64,000 nt of DNA from Arthrobacter sp. U41 (GTDB lineage Bacteria; Actinomycetota; Actinomycetes; Actinomycetales; Micrococcaceae), in assembly GCF_001750145.1 (NCBI RefSeq), contig NZ_CP015732.1, positions 3,968,001-4,032,000 on the forward strand, given 5' to 3'. A model generated the notes under the pieces. That model searched no databases and was not told the origin of the DNA. It was given only the letters and a program-made list of their open reading frames with translations. Below are positions 53,484 to 61,897 of this stretch, piece by piece (within the stretch, counting starts at the first letter, position 1; the number at the start of each line of letters is the position of its first letter). The position numbers and the translations under genes are program-made.

Positions 53484-54772
53484 GCTGCCGGCCTCTGCCG
53501 CTTGCCGCCGCGCAGGACGAACCAGGACGCGACAATGGCTGCGGCAAGGCTGCCTCCGACCACCACCATCGCACCGGAGGGACCCAGCGCGAACCACAGG
53601 ACGCCAAAGCCAACGGAAGCGGCCATCCGGCTGAGCGCCACCACTGTCTGGGCCGCGCCGAGACCGGTGGCAAGCATGTCCGGCGGAGTCAGTTGGCTTG
53701 CCAGCGCGGCCAGCACGCCGTCCGTCGCGGCGTAGAAGGCCCCAAGCAGGACCAGGCAGGCCACGGTGGATCCGAGTCCCCCAATCGGTGCCGCAGCCAG
53801 CAGGTAGCAGGCAAGCAGGGCCACGTGCCCGGCAATAAAGACCCGTGCCTTGCCCCAGCGGTCCGCCAGGCGGCCCAGCGGAACGGCGAGGGCCAGGAAC
53901 ACCACGTTCGTGCCCACGTAAAGCAGCGGGAACCACTGCACAGCAAAGGAGTCCCGGTCCTGCAACACCAGGTAAATAAAGCCGTCGCCGACCGTCAGCA
54001 GGCCCAGTATTCCGGCGGCGGCCAGAAGGCGGCCAAGGCCGGGTTCCCGCAGGAGCCGCCAGCGGAATCCCCACACCGGCCCGGTGCGGCGTTCCTCCGC
54101 CAGGCCGCCCGGCGTCCGGGTTCTCAGATTTGGCACCAACAGCGTGAGAACCGCGACGCCAACCGCCGCAAAGGCCAGGGAGACCACAAAAACGGTGGTG
54201 TATCCGGTGGGCATCATCATGAGGATGAAAAAAGCCAGCAACGGGCCGCTTGCCGCACCGATGTTGTCCAGCATCCGGTGCACGCCAAAATGCCGCGCCA
54301 GGTATTCAGGCTGGGCTGAGACTGCGATCAAAGCATCACGGGGCGCCGTCCGGATCCCCTTGCCAATGCGGTCGGCCGTCACCACTGCCGTCAGGGCCCA
54401 GAATCCGCCGGCGAACAGGAGCCCGGCCCGGGCCACGGCGGAGAGCCCGTAGCCGGCGAGGGCCACCCGTTTGGGGCGCCCGATGCGGTCCGACGCATAC
54501 CCTGCAGCGATCCGGACGATGGCGCTCGCGCCCTGGTTGATGCCATCGATGATTCCAAACGCAATGATCGAAAGGCCGAGGAATCCGGTGATGTACAGGG
54601 GCAGGATTGCGGACACGGACTCGGACGATACATCCGTGAGCATGCTGACCACGCCCAGCCAGAGAATGACCGGGGAGAGACGGAAAGGCCGTTTCAGCGC
54701 CCCGGCCGGGCTGGTGGCGACCGGATCCAGGTCCTTCTTGCCGCCGTTGCGGTCTGAAATGGAGAGGTACAC
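53480..54772 (-). CDS. MFS transporter
   Basis: A 430-residue protein with 12 predicted helices and the loop motif AAGYASDRIGRPKRVALAGYG (GxxxDRxGRR type) plus VPLGRLADRWGKARVFI in the second half. It ends in TTGA overlap with the TolB-like gene, so translation is coupled. Its 5' end is 3 bp from the secreted-protein gene stop. The linkage to surface proteins suggests export of a glycan or lipid component, which is inference. Confidence 0.85.
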   Translation of the reverse strand: MYLSISDRNGGKKDLDPVATSPAGALKRPFRLSPVILWLGVVSMLTDVSSESVSAILPLYITGFLGLSIIAFGIIDGINQGASAIVRIAAGYASDRIGRPKRVALAGYGLSAVARAGLLFAGGFWALTAVVTADRIGKGIRTAPRDALIAVSAQPEYLARHFGVHRMLDNIGAASGPLLAFFILMMMPTGYTTVFVVSLAFAAVGVAVLTLLVPNLRTRTPGGLAEERRTGPVWGFRWRLLREPGLGRLLAAAGILGLLTVGDGFIYLVLQDRDSFAVQWFPLLYVGTNVVFLALAVPLGRLADRWGKARVFIAGHVALLACYLLAAAPIGGLGSTVACLVLLGAFYAATDGVLAALASQLTPPDMLATGLGAAQTVVALSRMAASVGFGVLWFALGPSGAMVVVGGSLAAAIVASWFVLRGGKRQRPAA

Positions 54773-54775
54773 GCG

Positions 54776-55471
54776 TTACCCGCCTGCCGCCGCGCGCAGA
54801 TTTCCCAGCAGCATAAAACGCGTGCTTCCCGTCCCCGTGGTTACAGTGGTGAGGGTCAGCGAATCAGTGCCCCGGCTGAACCGAATTGAGCGCTGGCCTT
54901 CCGCGGCAGGTACGGGCTCGGACCAGAACTTCAGCGGCCCCAGGATCTGCTGGAAGTGCCCCGCCACCGAATCCTGGCTCGAGGCGACGAGGGCATCCGC
55001 GGAAATCTGCAGGGATCCGTCGGCGGAGGAGACACCCGTGGAGACCACCACCGTTCCCTCGGGAAAGGTGATGACCTCAGCAGGGAACCCGTCCACGACG
55101 TTGCCCTGGGCTGATGCCGTCTCCGGCAAGGGCCGGCCAATGAGGGGAGCCGGAGGCGAGGGCATGGGCAACCCGGAGGGAGATGCACTCACGGGCGGGA
55201 GGACCTCGCGCCCCGCGGGTGCCGTGGCTGATCCCTGGGAGGATCCTCCGTCCGGCGCGGCGGCGCCGTTGCCGGCTCCGGGGGATGTCGCCGCGCCAGG
55301 TTTGCCCGGTTCCGCTGAGGGCCCGGCGGCCTGCGGCGGCCCGCCGCCTCCCGGTGCCGCCAGACTCGAGTCAGCGGCCTGTCCTGCCGCCGTGTGATCC
55401 AGCACGACGGCGGTTCCGGCCAGGATCGCCGCCAGACCAATCCCCGCGATGACAAGCCCCCTGGCCTTCAC
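54776..55471 (-). CDS. Secreted or anchored Pro/Gly/Ala-rich protein
   Basis: A 231-residue protein. The N-terminal hydrophobic helix (GLVIAGIGLAAILAGTAVVL) is a signal peptide or anchor. Residues about 35-115 are a low-complexity Pro/Gly/Ala/Ser spacer. The C-terminal about 115 residues are a compact alpha-beta domain (VITFPEGTVVVSTGVSSADGSLQISADALVASSQD ... SLTLTTVTTGTGSTRFMLLGNLRAA). First gene of the MFS/TolB unit. No known family recognised. Confidence 0.7.
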   Translation of the reverse strand: MKARGLVIAGIGLAAILAGTAVVLDHTAAGQAADSSLAAPGGGGPPQAAGPSAEPGKPGAATSPGAGNGAAAPDGGSSQGSATAPAGREVLPPVSASPSGLPMPSPPAPLIGRPLPETASAQGNVVDGFPAEVITFPEGTVVVSTGVSSADGSLQISADALVASSQDSVAGHFQQILGPLKFWSEPVPAAEGQRSIRFSRGTDSLTLTTVTTGTGSTRFMLLGNLRAAAGG

Positions 55472-55622
55472 GGGTTATTCCCATCCCGGCGGGACGCATC
55501 CACTGCGATCCCGGTTCCCAATCCCCTAGCACCCATCGCCACAGTCTTTCAGCGGGATCCACGGTTCGTAAGAGTAGCGGTACCTGTTTTTTGCCGCCGG
55601 TTTTTGCCGACCGCGGCGGCAG

Positions 55623-56594
55623 CTACCAGCGCCCGTTACGCGGCGGCGGCTGGCAGACCGGGCACGAATAGGAGGAGCGGTTCATGAACTGGTCCCGTTT
55701 CATCACGCTGACCAAACCGGCGGCGGCGCAGCGTTTGCATTCCTGGCCCTCGCGTCCGTAGGCGTTGAGCGAGCGGTCGAAGTAGCCGGAGGCCCCATTG
55801 ACGTTGACATACAGCGAGTCAAAGCTGGTGCCGCCGGCCGCCAGGGCGTCGGTCATCACCTCGCGCGCGGCGTCCAGGACACGCTCAGCCTCCGCCCGCC
55901 GAAGCGTGTCCGTGGGCCGGGCGAAGTGCAGCCGTGCCTTCCAGAGGGACTCGTCCGCGTAGATGTTACCGATTCCCGAGACGAGCCCCTGGTCCAGCAG
56001 GGCGCGTTTGAGGCCTGTCTTGCGGGTCCGCAGGCGCCGGTAGAACTCATCGAAGGAGAAGTACGGATCCAGCGGGTCCCGCGCGATGTGGGAGGCTTCC
56101 TCAGCGATGAGAGGCAGCGGCGCTGCGGCGAGGCCGCCGGGACCGCCGTCCGCCGTGGGGATCAGCGAGGTGAGGAAGAGCCCGCCAAAGATCCGCTGAT
56201 CCACGAACCGGAGCTGCTGCGGCATGCCATCGGCGGGGCTGAGGTGCAGGCGCACCTTCAAGTGCTTCTCGTCGGAAACTGAGGAGTCCTGCATCAGCAG
56301 CTGTCCGGACATGCCCAGGTGCGCCATGAGAGCCACCGTAGGGGCAAAGGGTGCGGCCGGGCCGTCGCCGGAGTCAGTTGCCGGAGTATCGGCCAGCGGC
56401 AGCCAAAGGAACTTTCCGCGCCGGACCACGTCAAGGACGCGGGCGCCCTCAAGGTTGCCCGCGAAGTCCTCCGGGCCGAGCGTATGCCGGCGGACGGAGC
56501 GCGGATCCACCACCTCAACAGCGGTGATGGTCCGGCCCCGCACCCAGCTCACAAGGCCGCGGCGGACAACTTCGACCTCGGGCAGTTCAGGCAC
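55623..56594 (-). CDS. mutM: Formamidopyrimidine-DNA glycosylase
   Basis: A 323-residue base-excision enzyme removing 8-oxoguanine. [14 protein letters not shown] gives the catalytic Pro2 and Glu3. The H2TH region reads [27 protein letters not shown], and the C-terminal zinc finger is [29 protein letters not shown] (C-x2-C...C-x2-C). A Pro/Ala insertion ([13 protein letters not shown]) in the N-terminal domain is typical of actinobacterial copies. It is 9 bp downstream of rnc, probably co-transcribed. Confidence 0.96.
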   Translation of the reverse strand: MPELPEVEVVRRGLVSWVRGRTITAVEVVDPRSVRRHTLGPEDFAGNLEGARVLDVVRRGKFLWLPLADTPATDSGDGPAAPFAPTVALMAHLGMSGQLLMQDSSVSDEKHLKVRLHLSPADGMPQQLRFVDQRIFGGLFLTSLIPTADGGPGGLAAAPLPLIAEEASHIARDPLDPYFSFDEFYRRLRTRKTGLKRALLDQGLVSGIGNIYADESLWKARLHFARPTDTLRRAEAERVLDAAREVMTDALAAGGTSFDSLYVNVNGASGYFDRSLNAYGREGQECKRCAAAGLVSVMKRDQFMNRSSYSCPVCQPPPRNGRW

Positions 56595-56603
56595 AGTGCG
56601 TGC

Positions 56604-57365
56604 CTAGTTGCCGGTCTCGGACTGCAGGGGGTGCCCGTCAGGCGCAGCGGAGCCGACGGCCGGCTCGGCCGCCGACGTCACAGCCGAAGGTGCCGAGAGC
56701 CTGCGCCAGGCATCCGCGGCCGCCTCCTGCTCGGCTTCCTTTTTGGAGTTGCCGGAGCCGGTGCCGTAGTCGGTGCCGCCGATGCGCAAAATGGCTTCGA
56801 AGGCACGGGCGTGGTCCGGGCCGGAGCCCTCCACCGCATAGTTGATCGTCCCGAGCTGGCGGCTGGCCGCGAGCTCCTGGATGCTCGTTTTCCAGTCGGT
56901 GCCGGCCCCGAGGGCAGCGGCGTCCTGCAGCAGCGGTCCGATCAGGCGCATGACCAGCTGGCGTGCCGTCTCGATGTCATTGGAAACATAGGTGGCGCCG
57001 ATCAGCGCCTCCATGGTGTCCGCGAGGATCGAGGCCTTATTTTTGCCCGCCGTGAGCTTTTCGCCCTGTCCGAGGTAAATGTACTCACCAAGGCCGATGC
57101 TGCGGCCGATGCCCGCGAGTGCCCGGGTGCTGACGACCGCGGAACGGCGCTTGGCCAGGTCCCCTTCGGGCAGCGTGGGGTTGTCACGGTACAGAGCGTC
57201 GGTTACCGAGAACCCCAGGATGGAGTCGCCCAGGAACTCGAGCCGTTCGTTGGTGGGGATGCCGCCGTTTTCGTAAGCATAGGAACGGTGTGTGAGCGCA
57301 AGACAAAGCGTCCCGGCGTCAATAGTGACACCGAGACGCTTCAGAAGCTCTTCAGTTGAAGACAT
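56604..57365 (-). CDS. rnc: Ribonuclease III
   Basis: A 253-residue double-strand RNA endonuclease. The signature NERLEFLGDSILGFSVTDALY contains the metal ligands. DTMEALIGATYVSND is the second catalytic segment. The C-terminal dsRBD (DWKTSIQELAASRQLGTINYAVEGSGPDHARAFEAILRIGG ... SKKEAEQEAAADAW) is complete, followed by a short tail. Order rpmF-rnc-mutM is conserved. Confidence 0.96.
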   Translation of the reverse strand: MSSTEELLKRLGVTIDAGTLCLALTHRSYAYENGGIPTNERLEFLGDSILGFSVTDALYRDNPTLPEGDLAKRRSAVVSTRALAGIGRSIGLGEYIYLGQGEKLTAGKNKASILADTMEALIGATYVSNDIETARQLVMRLIGPLLQDAAALGAGTDWKTSIQELAASRQLGTINYAVEGSGPDHARAFEAILRIGGTDYGTGSGNSKKEAEQEAAADAWRRLSAPSAVTSAAEPAVGSAAPDGHPLQSETGN

Positions 57366-57386
57366 CTTATTCAGCCAGTTGGCGGA

Positions 57387-57590
57387 TTAGACGTCTGCGA
57401 CCTTGCGGCCCTTGTATTCAAGGAACAGCGCGGTGCCAGCCGAGTCGGTAACGACCTTTGCCTGGTGCGGCAGGCTGTACGTAACCTGGCCGTTCTCGAC
57501 AGTCTTCACCAGGTGGGGGGCAGTTGCCTTCCACTGGGAGCGGCGGGCGCGGGTATTCGAGCGAGACATTTTCCGCTTCGGGACAGCCAC
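57387..57590 (-). CDS. rpmF: 50S ribosomal protein L32 (cysteine-free)
   Basis: A 67-residue protein beginning [20 protein letters not shown], the L32 signature. The later region ([42 protein letters not shown]) contains no cysteine at all. It therefore lacks the four-Cys zinc ribbon found in zinc-binding L32 (C+ form) and matches the zinc-independent C- form. It lies between DUF177 and rnc as usual. Confidence 0.95.
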   Translation of the reverse strand: MAVPKRKMSRSNTRARRSQWKATAPHLVKTVENGQVTYSLPHQAKVVTDSAGTALFLEYKGRKVADV

Positions 57591-57626
57591 GGCTAACTCA
57601 TTTCTCTCTAGTCCAACACTTACAAA

Positions 57627-58175
57627 TCAGTTTTGCCGGTCAGGCTTAGCCAAGTCAGCTAGGGCAGCCCAGCGAGGATCTACCACCTCGTGGTGATGCC
57701 CCGGCTCGTCTTCCAGGCGAACTCCACATTCGGAGCAAAGGCCCTGGCAGTCTTCCCGGCACACCGGCTGGAACGGCAGCATGGTTACAACTGCGTCCCG
57801 CAACACCGGTTCAAGATCGATCAGATCGTGCTCGACTCGACGTTGCTCTTCTTCGTCTTCTTCGTCGGAGAACACAGCGTCCTCGTAGAAGAAAAGTTCT
57901 TGCACATCAACCTCAAGGTCATACGCAAGGGGATCCAGGCATCGGCCGCATTCGCCAGTAACTTTGACGATCGCGGTTCCTGATACCAGAATTCCTTCGT
58001 GTACGGCCTCCAGCCGCAGATCCAGCTCGACATCCGAGCCTTCCTGCACGCCAATGAGCGCCACACCAAGATCACTCGGTGCGGGTACATGTTCTGTCAG
58101 CGTCCGCATGCTTCCCGGACTGCGTCCGAGGTCCTTGACGTCGAACGCCAAGGGCGAACTAGCATCTCGTTTAAT
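57627..58175 (-). CDS. DUF177 / YceD family protein, apparent ATT start
   Basis: A 182-residue protein. AGGAG (58181-58185, complement) lies 5 nt before an ATT codon at 58175. Reading from there gives (I)KRDASSPLAFDVKDLGRSPGSMR, which looks like the usual N-terminus of the family. The only other starts are a TTG at 58151 without SD, or out of frame. ATT is a rare start, best known for infC. The family motif is GECGRCLDPLAYDL; C-terminal Cys (CREDCQGLCSECGVRLEDEP) probably bind zinc. DUF177 proteins are linked to 23S rRNA and rpmF. Confidence 0.85.
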   Translation of the reverse strand: MKRDASSPLAFDVKDLGRSPGSMRTLTEHVPAPSDLGVALIGVQEGSDVELDLRLEAVHEGILVSGTAIVKVTGECGRCLDPLAYDLEVDVQELFFYEDAVFSDEEDEEEQRRVEHDLIDLEPVLRDAVVTMLPFQPVCREDCQGLCSECGVRLEDEPGHHHEVVDPRWAALADLAKPDRQN

Positions 58176-58323
58176 GAGAACTCCTGTTGAACATATGACC
58201 GACGTACTATCTTAGCCTGATCTTCCGGGCGGACTCAAACCGGGGCACCCCGCGGTTCGCACCGCAAGCCGCTTTGGATTCGGGCCTCGCAACCGGCAGC
58301 AGGCCGCCGAGTACCGATCAAGC

Positions 58324-58824
58324 TTACCCTCTGCGCGGCTGATCCTGGTCCGGCTCGCCCGGGTGCAGCCGTTTCAGCACCGAGCGGGGCACAAACTCGG
58401 AGACATTGCCGCCCAGGGTGAACACTTCCTTGATCAACGTCGAGGACAGGTGGAGGTAGTGGCTCTCGGCCGGCAGGAAGACCGTCTCGACGCCGCTCAG
58501 CTGGCGGTTCATCGTCGCCATCGGCAGCTCATAGTCAAAGTCGGAGGAGGAACGGAGGCCCTTGACAATCGCGGACACGCCCCGCTTGCGGCAGTATTCG
58601 GCGAGCAGCCCCTCCCCCACCGGCTCCACCACGATGCCCCGCAGGGAGGCCAGGGTCTCTTTGGCCATGTCGATCCGCTCCTCAAGCGTGAAGCGGTATT
58701 TCTTGGCGTAGTTCGTGGAAACGCCAACAATGACCTCGTCAAAGAGGCCTGCGGCCCGGGCAATGACTTCCAGGTGGCCATTGTGGATGGGGTCAAAGGA
58801 GCCAGGGCATACGGCGCGTCTCAT
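58324..58824 (-). CDS. coaD: Phosphopantetheine adenylyltransferase
   Basis: A 166-residue enzyme of coenzyme A biosynthesis. MRRAVCPGSFDPIHNGHLEVIARA carries the T/H-x-G-H nucleotide-binding motif. VKGLRSSSDFDYELPMATMNRQLS and ESHYLHLSSTLIKEVFTLGGNVSEFVP (ISSTxIR-type) are conserved. Full length. It is divergent from the SDR gene. Confidence 0.96.
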   Translation of the reverse strand: MRRAVCPGSFDPIHNGHLEVIARAAGLFDEVIVGVSTNYAKKYRFTLEERIDMAKETLASLRGIVVEPVGEGLLAEYCRKRGVSAIVKGLRSSSDFDYELPMATMNRQLSGVETVFLPAESHYLHLSSTLIKEVFTLGGNVSEFVPRSVLKRLHPGEPDQDQPRRG

Positions 58825-58872
58825 GCTCCGAACCTACCGTATTGCGGCTGCGGCCCGGGATAACATGGCTGA

Positions 58873-59730
58873 ATGTCAGCATCGAGCATTCCCTTCACCG
58901 TGTCCGGAGGCGTGGTTCTCGTGACGGGAGCCGCCATGGGCATGGGCCGTCTTTACGCCCTGCGAGCTGCCCGCGGGGGCGCCGGCGTCGTAATCCTTTG
59001 GGACGTCGACGCCGATGGCCTGGCGACAACCGCCGCCGAAGTGACGGCGCTCGGCGCCCGTGCCGTGGTCCGCCGGGTGGACCTGGCCGACCCCGCGGCG
59101 ATAGCCGAGGCCGCGGCGGAGTGCCGGGAGGAAGGTCCGCTGACGCTGCTGATCAACAACGCCGGCATCGTCCGCGGAGCGCTCTTCTGGGACCACAACC
59201 CGGAGCGGGACATCGCCCTGACCATGGACATCAACGCGCTGGCGCCGATGTACGTCACCCACGCGTTCCTGCCGGACATGATGGACGACGCCGGCCGGCC
59301 GCGCCGGATCCTCAACATCGCCTCCGCGGCCGGCACCGTGTCCAACCCGAGAATGAGCGTGTACGCGGCATCCAAGTGGGCCGTCATCGGCTGGAGCGAC
59401 TCGCTCCGGCTGGAACTCGAACAGCAGGGCTACGGCCACCTCGCCGTGACGACATTCTGCCCCAGCTACATTTCCACCGGAATGTTCGACGGCGCCCGCG
59501 GGCCGCTGCTGACGCCGCTGATGACGCCGGAAGACGCAGTGGACCGGGCCTGGCGGGCCACCGCCGCGGGACGGCCGCAACTAATCGCCCCGGCGACCGC
59601 GCAGCTGGGGAAGGTCCTGCGCGGTCTGCTGCCCGTGCGGGCGTGGGACTTCGTGGGAGGGAAGGTCTTCGGGATCTACTCCACAATGGACAAGTTCACC
59701 GGGCGGGGCGAGAAGGCGGGCACGCGATGA
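58873..59730 (+). CDS. Short-chain dehydrogenase/reductase
   Basis: A 285-residue SDR. Cofactor loop VTGAAMGMGRLYALRAA, acidic residue in LWDVDADG (favouring NAD), NNAGIVRG, and the active site IASAAGTVSNPRMSVYAASKWAVIGWSD (Ser...Tyr-x3-Lys). The C-terminal extension resembles long-chain SDRs. Overlaps the aminotransferase start by 4 nt (ATGA), so the two are co-translated. Substrate unknown. Confidence 0.85.
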   Translation: MSASSIPFTVSGGVVLVTGAAMGMGRLYALRAARGGAGVVILWDVDADGLATTAAEVTALGARAVVRRVDLADPAAIAEAAAECREEGPLTLLINNAGIVRGALFWDHNPERDIALTMDINALAPMYVTHAFLPDMMDDAGRPRRILNIASAAGTVSNPRMSVYAASKWAVIGWSDSLRLELEQQGYGHLAVTTFCPSYISTGMFDGARGPLLTPLMTPEDAVDRAWRATAAGRPQLIAPATAQLGKVLRGLLPVRAWDFVGGKVFGIYSTMDKFTGRGEKAGTR

Positions 59731-60935
59731 ATTCCCCGATCCCGTTGCCGTGGCAGCGGACCGCGAGGGGAGCCAACCTGCTCGCCCCCGACGGCGCCCT
59801 CGGCGTCACGATCTTCGAGGAAATGACGACCCTCGCGCTCCAGACCGGCGCCATCAACCTCGGCCAGGGCTTCCCGGATGAGGACGGCCCGGTGGAGATC
59901 AAGGCCGCAGCGCAGGCCGCCATCGCCGCCGGGGCCAACCAGTACGCCCCCGGTAAGGGCATCCTGGAGCTGCGCGAGGCGATTTCGCTCCACCAGGAGC
60001 GTTTCTACGGCCTGGAGCCGGACCCGCACACCGAGATTATTGTCACCACCGGCGCCACGGAGGCCATCGCCGCCTCGCTGCTCGCGCTCGTGGGGCCAGG
60101 CGATGAGGTCCTCACCTTCGAGCCGTTCTACGACTCCTACGGCGCGATCATCGGCCTCTCCGGCGCCCGCCACGTCACCGCCCCGCTGCTGGCCCCCGAC
60201 TTCATGCCGGACCTGGCCGCCCTCGAAGCGGCGTTCAGCAGCCGCACCAAGGTGGTGCTGGTCAACAACCCGCACAACCCCACCGGGGCGGTTTTCCCCC
60301 GCGAGGTGCTGGAACGCGTCGTCGAGCTCGCCATCAGGCACGACGCCGTCATCATCACCGACGAGGTCTACGAACACCTCACCTTCGGGGCCCGGCACAT
60401 CCCGGTGGCCGCCCTCCCGGGTGCCGCGGAACGCACCCTGACGATCTCCTCCGCCGGGAAGACCTTCTCCTTTACCGGCTGGAAGATCGGCTGGCTCAGC
60501 GGGCCGGAGCACCTGGTCGCCGCCGCCCGCACGGTCAAGCAGTTCCTGAGCTACAGCTCCGGCACCCCGTTCCAGAGCGCCATCGCCGCCGGCCTGGGAC
60601 TGCCGGATGAGTTCTACGTCGGCATCGCCGATACGCTCCAGCTCAAACGGGACATCCTCAGCGAGGGTCTGCGCGCCGCGGGACTGGATGTCTTCACCCC
60701 GCAGGGAACGTACTTCGTGAACGTGGACACCGCGCCGCTCGGCATCACCGACGCCGTCGACCTCGCCCGCCGGCTTCCAGCGCTCGTGGGCGTCGCGGCA
60801 ATTCCGGTGCCCGTGTTTTGCCACCCGGAAGGTGCCGAACGCACCCGGAGCCTGCTGCGCTTCGCGTTCTGCAAGCGGATCGACGTCCTGCAGGAGGCCG
60901 CCGAACGGCTCGCAACCCTCCGCGACGTCCTCTGA
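59727..60935 (+). CDS. PLP-dependent class I/II aminotransferase
   Basis: A 402-residue fold-type I enzyme. INLGQGFPDEDGP, NQYAPGKGILELREAIS, NNPHNPTGAVF, ITDEVYEHLTF and SSAGKTFSFTGWKIGW (Schiff-base Lys in SSAGKTF) match the KAT/aspartate-like subgroup that includes N-succinyldiaminopimelate aminotransferase and methionine aminotransferase. The specific role is not decided. The start at 59727 is preferred over the overlapping frame. It overlaps the next gene by one base. Confidence 0.9.
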   Translation: MNSPIPLPWQRTARGANLLAPDGALGVTIFEEMTTLALQTGAINLGQGFPDEDGPVEIKAAAQAAIAAGANQYAPGKGILELREAISLHQERFYGLEPDPHTEIIVTTGATEAIAASLLALVGPGDEVLTFEPFYDSYGAIIGLSGARHVTAPLLAPDFMPDLAALEAAFSSRTKVVLVNNPHNPTGAVFPREVLERVVELAIRHDAVIITDEVYEHLTFGARHIPVAALPGAAERTLTISSAGKTFSFTGWKIGWLSGPEHLVAAARTVKQFLSYSSGTPFQSAIAAGLGLPDEFYVGIADTLQLKRDILSEGLRAAGLDVFTPQGTYFVNVDTAPLGITDAVDLARRLPALVGVAAIPVPVFCHPEGAERTRSLLRFAFCKRIDVLQEAAERLATLRDVL

Positions 60936-61717
60936 TGGAGGACACCCCCGCGGCCACCCGCTTCCTGCGCACCACCGGGCAACACGGCTCGATCGAACCC
61001 GACGCCTTCACCGGTGGCGGTTTTGTGCTCAGCATCGGCGGGGCGGAACAGTCGCACGTTAACCTTGCGGACCCCTCGGACATCTTCTACGAGTACCTGC
61101 GCAGGATCGGCCACGTGGTTGATCTCGCGGCGCCATGGGGCGAGCCTGTCACGGCCCTCCACCTCGGCGCCGGGGCGCTGACCCTCGCCCGCTACATCCA
61201 GGCCACCCGGCCGGGCTCCGTGCAGTACGCGGTTGAGCTGGAGCGGGAACTGCTGGACTTCGTGCTGGAGCAGCTCCCCCTGCCCGCCGGCACGGAGCTG
61301 CACACACTGATCGGCGACGCCCGGGAGGCCCTCGCCGAGCTGCCCCCGGAGCTGCTCTTCGACGTCGTGATCCTGGACATCTTTTCCGGACCCGAGGCAC
61401 CTGAACACATCGCCTGTACCGAGTTCTACCTCGAAGCCGCGGCAAGGCTCAGTCCGCGCGGGGTCCTGATCGTCAACGTGGGCGACGAACCCGGGCTCAC
61501 CCTAGTCCGCAGCCAGATGGCCGCGCTGCGCCGGGCCATGGCCGACGTCGCCGCCTTCGCCGAGGCAGGCATGTTCAGCGGCCGCTACCCCGGCAACATC
61601 ATTCTGACCGGCACGCAGGGGCCGTGGCCTCAGGTGTGGACGGCGGCGCTGACCGCCCGCGGGCCGCACCCCGCGAAGCTGCTCTCCGGCGTCGATCTGG
61701 ACGCGCTCTCAGACTAG
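60935..61717 (+). CDS. Spermidine-synthase-like methyltransferase-fold protein
   Basis: A 260-residue protein. SAM/dcSAM-type nucleotide fold: VTALHLGAGALTLARYIQATRPGSVQYAVELERELLDFV, LIGDAREALAEL, LLFDVVILDIFSGPEAPEHIACTEFYLEAA. It belongs to the fused SpeE/methyltransferase class. The polyamine-binding residues are not evident, so it may not be a true spermidine synthase. The ATG overlaps the aminotransferase stop (TGATG), so the three genes form one operon. Confidence 0.85.
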   Translation: MEDTPAATRFLRTTGQHGSIEPDAFTGGGFVLSIGGAEQSHVNLADPSDIFYEYLRRIGHVVDLAAPWGEPVTALHLGAGALTLARYIQATRPGSVQYAVELERELLDFVLEQLPLPAGTELHTLIGDAREALAELPPELLFDVVILDIFSGPEAPEHIACTEFYLEAAARLSPRGVLIVNVGDEPGLTLVRSQMAALRRAMADVAAFAEAGMFSGRYPGNIILTGTQGPWPQVWTAALTARGPHPAKLLSGVDLDALSD

Positions 61718-61767
61718 TCCTGCGGCCAAGGACCTCGGGCCGCCCTCCCTGCTTTCCGGGAACATCG

Positions 61768-61810
61768 TTGAGAACATAATCATTGACAATCTCAATTGTA
61801 TAGGTTGTCA
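61768..61810. promoter_or_regulatory. AT-rich palindromic region upstream of the solute-binding protein
   Basis: TTGAGA and TCTCAA (61768-61773, 61790-61795) form an inverted repeat, and TTGACA (61783-61788) and TTGTCA (61805-61810) another. The island is very AT-rich compared with its flanks. This could be promoter and operator for the ABC binding protein; a metal-regulator box (Zur or similar) is possible but not shown. Confidence 0.35.
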
Positions 61811-61897
61811 TTTATGTAGTTTCGGTGCTGCCCCAAGGCGTTTGCCTGGGTAAATGGCCCGAACGTCTGATAACTCACCCCAAGGAAGTGGACTGTT

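Noticed and set aside
53484..54074. N-terminal extension of the TolB-like protein
   Set aside because: It is the shadow of the MFS transporter. The TTG at 53483 overlapping the MFS stop gives a membrane helix directly at the N-terminus.
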